This document shows, piece after piece, positions 61,577 through 64,000 of a stretch of DNA of 64,000 nucleotides; position 1 is the stretch's first letter, and every line of letters begins with the position of its first letter. The stretch is from Streptomyces sp. CB01580 (GTDB taxonomy: Bacteria > Actinomycetota > Actinomycetes > Streptomycetales > Streptomycetaceae). The position numbers were made by a program, and so were the translations under genes. The stretch lies in assembly GCF_001905795.1 (NCBI RefSeq), contig NZ_LIXJ01000006.1, forward strand, positions 62,001 to 126,000, given 5' to 3'. The notes under the pieces were generated by a model. The model was not told where the DNA came from and did no database searches. It saw only the letters and a program-made list of their open reading frames with translations.

Positions 61577-62130
61577 GACAGCGCGCTCTCGCCGAGGCGG
61601 TCCAGGATGTCCCGGACGGTTTCCTCCTCCTTCTGGCCGGTCGTGTCCAGCCACAAGCCGATGCGCGCGGTGTCGCGGCGGAACACCTCGTCCAGTTCGC
61701 GTGCCCCCCAGCCCTGTCCGTCGTACGCCTGGTGGGCGCGGCCCGCGTCCCGGCACAGGACGGTCTCCGGCCGCGGGGCCAGCACCACCACGTGGCAGGG
61801 GCGGACGTCGCCGAGCATGCCGATGAACCGTTCCAGGTGTTCGCCCAGCAGGTTGTCCTCGGCGATCACGGTGAAGCCCTCCGCGGCGTACGAACGGGTC
61901 AGCATGGCCAGGTGACGCAGGCGCAGTTCGTACTGGCGCAGCGCCTGCGGCGTCGGGTCGGGGGACATTTCCGCACGGCCGGTGACCACCATGCGGCGCA
62001 GCACGTCGCCCTCGATCAGCACGGAGGGGTCGAACCGGCGTGCCAGCAGCGTGCCCACGGTGGACTTGCCGCTGCCGGGGATGCCGGTCACCACCACGAC
62101 GCGAGGCCCGGACGGGGGGCGGACGTTCAC
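61573..62130 (-). CDS. second P-loop small-molecule kinase
   Basis: 185 aa from GTG 62130 in a GTGA overlap with the glycosyltransferase gene. Walker A GIPGSGKS (16-23), LIEGDVLRRMVVTG, GFTVIAEDNLLGEHLERFIG, a lid AHQAYDGQGWGARELDEVFR, and the end RIGLWLDTTGQKEEETV. It is the paralogue of the kinase at 45926-46501, with the same block order. Both may phosphorylate the product or an intermediate; one copy may give resistance and the other may be biosynthetic. Confidence 0.85.
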   Translation of the reverse strand: MNVRPPSGPRVVVVTGIPGSGKSTVGTLLARRFDPSVLIEGDVLRRMVVTGRAEMSPDPTPQALRQYELRLRHLAMLTRSYAAEGFTVIAEDNLLGEHLERFIGMLGDVRPCHVVVLAPRPETVLCRDAGRAHQAYDGQGWGARELDEVFRRDTARIGLWLDTTGQKEEETVRDILDRLGESALS

Positions 62131-63182
62131 CGGGCGGCGCCCGCGGCGGCCGGCTCGGGGGCGAGGCTCTCGCCGCCCCGGTGGACCTGCCAGCGCAGCG
62201 GGGGCTCGCGGAAGGTCAGGAGTTCCACCAGCAGGCGGTTGCCGACCGGTTCCACTTTCTGGAAGACCCGTTTGACGGCCTTGGTGCCGGCCGGGCCGAG
62301 TGCGTCGGGCAGGTATTCCTTGATCTGTTCGAACAGCAGCCATTGCCGGCCCTTGCGGTTCTTGACGACCCGCTCCACGTAACTGGGCCTGATGCCGTAC
62401 TTGGTGGCGAAATGCTTGAGGGTCTCGGCCGTCCACGCGTCGCTCCAGCGCAGCATGAAGTACGGCAGGTCGGCGAGTGCGAAGGGCGGCGGCATCCGGT
62501 AGGTGATCACCGAGCTCGGTTCGAACCACACCGTGCCGCCGGCGTCCAGCACCCGTTGGCTGAAGTCGAGGTGCTCGCGGGTGGTCAGCAGCCCCTCGTC
62601 CATGCCGCCGACCTGGTCGAAGACCGAGCGGCGCACCAGCGCGCAGTGGAACTCGATGATGTCGCACGCCTGGCGGCGCATCTTCTCGGCGGGTACTTCC
62701 GAGACGTGCTTCATGAAGTACCGCTGGGTCTGGGTGAATTCGCGCGTGCCCCAGACACCGGAGAACTCCATGTCGCCGCCGGCCATGTGGACCGTCTGCT
62801 CCTCCAGCGGTCCGTGCAGGTAGAGCGGGCCGACCATCGCGGCCTTCTCCTCGTCGGCGCAGGCGATCAGCGGCCCCAGCCAGTTGTCCGTGTACTCCAC
62901 GTCGTTGTCGAGGAAGACCACGTACTCGCCCTCGGCATAGCGCAGTCCGATGTTGCGGGCGCAGTTCGGCGAGACGTACTTGTTCACGCGCACCGCGGTG
63001 AAGCCGTGCACGTCGCTCAGTCGACGCAGTCGTTCCCAGCGCTCCTTGGGGGAGTTGACGTCGACGTACACGACGTGGCAGGGGACATCGGTGTGGGCGA
63101 AGAAGTTCTTGAGGGACTCCTCGGCGTACGAGAAGCGCTCGCGGCTGGTGATGACGGCGGTGACGCGGGGCGGGCTGTCCAT
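62127..63182 (-). CDS. GT2 family glycosyltransferase
   Basis: 351 aa from ATG 63182 (GGGAGACC upstream). GT-A features: VTAVITSRERFSYAEESLKN, CHVVYVDVNSPKERWERLRR, YVSPNCARNIGLRYAEGEYV, then the DxD-type VVFLDNDVEYTDNWLGPLI (metal and nucleotide sugar), FHCALVRRSVFDQVGGMDEG (acceptor loop, GGxDE) and HLDFSQRVLDAGGTVWFEPS (ED-like base). There is no membrane helix. The donor sugar and acceptor are unknown. No sugar-biosynthesis genes are in the window, so a common cellular NDP-sugar or outside genes are needed. Confidence 0.88.
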   Translation of the reverse strand: MDSPPRVTAVITSRERFSYAEESLKNFFAHTDVPCHVVYVDVNSPKERWERLRRLSDVHGFTAVRVNKYVSPNCARNIGLRYAEGEYVVFLDNDVEYTDNWLGPLIACADEEKAAMVGPLYLHGPLEEQTVHMAGGDMEFSGVWGTREFTQTQRYFMKHVSEVPAEKMRRQACDIIEFHCALVRRSVFDQVGGMDEGLLTTREHLDFSQRVLDAGGTVWFEPSSVITYRMPPPFALADLPYFMLRWSDAWTAETLKHFATKYGIRPSYVERVVKNRKGRQWLLFEQIKEYLPDALGPAGTKAVKRVFQKVEPVGNRLLVELLTFREPPLRWQVHRGGESLAPEPAAAGAAR

Positions 63183-63243
63183 GTGGTCTCCCGTTCGGGT
63201 GCGGACGTCCGGTGGGCTTCGGTCCGGCAGGGCCGGGCCGGTG

Positions 63244-64000
63244 TCAGGCGGGGCGTGCGGTGAGCAGGCAGTAGTGGCCGTAGACGGGCGTGACAACGCA
63301 GTCCGTGAAGCCGGATCCGTCGAGCAGCGCGACGAGTTCGGGACATGTGCGCAGCCGGCCGCCGGTCATGACCGCCAGGGCGAGCGAGTAGCCCGTGACG
63401 GTGGGGGAGCGGCGGGCCGCGTCGTCGGGCAGCACCTGGTGCACGAGCAGTCGACCGTCGGCGGACAGGGCCGCGCGGGCGCGTTCCAGCAGACCTCGGC
63501 AGTGTGCGTCGTCCCAGTCGCTCAGCACGTCCGCGAACAGCACCCGGTCCTGGTCGCCCGGCCACGGGTCGGCGAACATGTCGCCGGTGCGCAGGCGGAC
63601 CCGCCCGGCGAGGTCCGTCCGGTCCAGCAGCCGGTTCGCCTCGCGCTCCACCACGGGCAGGTCCAGGACCGTGGCCGTGAGACGCGGATTGCGGCGCGCC
63701 AGCGCCATCGCGAAGGTGCCCACGCCGCCCCCGACCTCCAGCAGCGCGGAGCAGTCCGTCAGGTCCAGGCGGTCGGCCAGGGCCGCGGCTGGGCCGACGG
63801 AGTGCGCGTGCATGGCCCGGGCGAACTGCACGCCGTGGTGGGGGGAGCGTTCATGGGTCTCCCAGATGTCCTTGCCCCGGTAGCCGTGGGGGGCGCCGGT
63901 GGTGATCAGCCCGCGTACGGCGGCGCAGCGTTCGTCCCAGCCGAGTCCGAGCATGGGCCCCCAGTAGCAGGCGCCGTCCGGGAGCAGGAAGGCACGGGCC
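63244..64000 (-). CDS. O-methyltransferase, 5' end outside window
   Basis: The frame continues to the right edge, and upstream in-frame codons (AFLLPDGACYWGPMLGLGWD) fit the family, so the start is outside. SAM motifs are ALLEVGGGVGTFAMALARRN, TATVLDLPVVEREANRLLDR, RVRLRTGDMFADPWPGDQDR and VLFADVLSDWDDAHCRGLLE, matching the AcnA/plant caffeate-type O-methyltransferases. In that family an His precedes DWDD (usually HDWDD); here it is Ser (LSDWDD). The C-terminus ends YGHYCLLTARPA. It is the first visible gene of the right operon, so the operon start lies beyond the edge. Confidence 0.85.
   Translation of the reverse strand, partial: ARAFLLPDGACYWGPMLGLGWDERCAAVRGLITTGAPHGYRGKDIWETHERSPHHGVQFARAMHAHSVGPAAALADRLDLTDCSALLEVGGGVGTFAMALARRNPRLTATVLDLPVVEREANRLLDRTDLAGRVRLRTGDMFADPWPGDQDRVLFADVLSDWDDAHCRGLLERARAALSADGRLLVHQVLPDDAARRSPTVTGYSLALAVMTGGRLRTCPELVALLDGSGFTDCVVTPVYGHYCLLTARPA

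Overview
The window is high-GC actinobacterial DNA, almost certainly Streptomyces. The evidence is dense GTG/ATG starts, ATGA and GTGA gene overlaps, rare TTA leucine codons confined to a few genes, a Streptomyces-type contractile injection locus, Tat- and Sec-exported enzymes, and a natural-product cluster. No rRNA, tRNA or CRISPR array was seen.

Region A (1-13130) is part of an extracellular contractile injection system (eCIS). On the minus strand lie a membrane protein with Ig-like N-terminal domains, the sheath, the inner tube, a CxxC assembly protein, a tiny GpE-like protein and a Pro/Ala-rich protein that runs off the left edge. On the plus strand lie a LuxR-type regulator with a TTA codon, a secreted PD40 beta-propeller protein, a DUF4255 protein and an AAA+ ATPase. 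Baseplate, spike and effector genes are presumably left of the window.

Region B (13131-44980) is an accessory zone full of broken genes. Intact-looking members are a two-gene ATP-grasp RiPP (graspetide-like) locus, an atypical SDR, a Tat phospholipase C, a large secreted alpha/beta hydrolase, an S26 peptidase, an aminoglycoside phosphotransferase-like kinase, an S9 peptidase, a GNAT, a PAS-PP2C phosphatase, DUF6461 and DUF3761 proteins, and an IS5-type element (38297-39725) with a TGA duplication. Around them are remnants of ISL3, IS701, IS110, IS630 and IS5-type transposases, gyrB/parE, MFS, ABC exporter, methyltransferase, old yellow enzyme, 2OG dioxygenase, P450, APC permease and two NucA/NucB-type nucleases, plus a chimeric integrase-isochorismatase frame and a foldback MITE-like repeat.

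Region C (44984-64000, continuing to the right) is a biosynthetic gene cluster. The plus strand has a methyltransferase (TTA codon), a P-loop kinase, an aldo/keto reductase and a two-subunit ABC exporter. The facing minus-strand operon has, in transcription order, an O-methyltransferase (partial), a GT2 glycosyltransferase, a second P-loop kinase, a phosphopantetheinyl transferase, an ACP, a ketosynthase with Cys replaced by Ser, a short ketosynthase-like protein without Cys, an acyl-AMP ligase, a malonyltransferase-like protein, a ketoreductase, a fused aminodeoxychorismate synthase (TTA codon), a Trm112-like protein and a POT transporter. The inferred product is a glycosylated or methylated, ACP-tethered acyl or polyketide chain with an aminodeoxychorismate-derived (p-aminobenzoate-like) unit. 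The absence of a Cys ketosynthase inside the window is the most unusual point.
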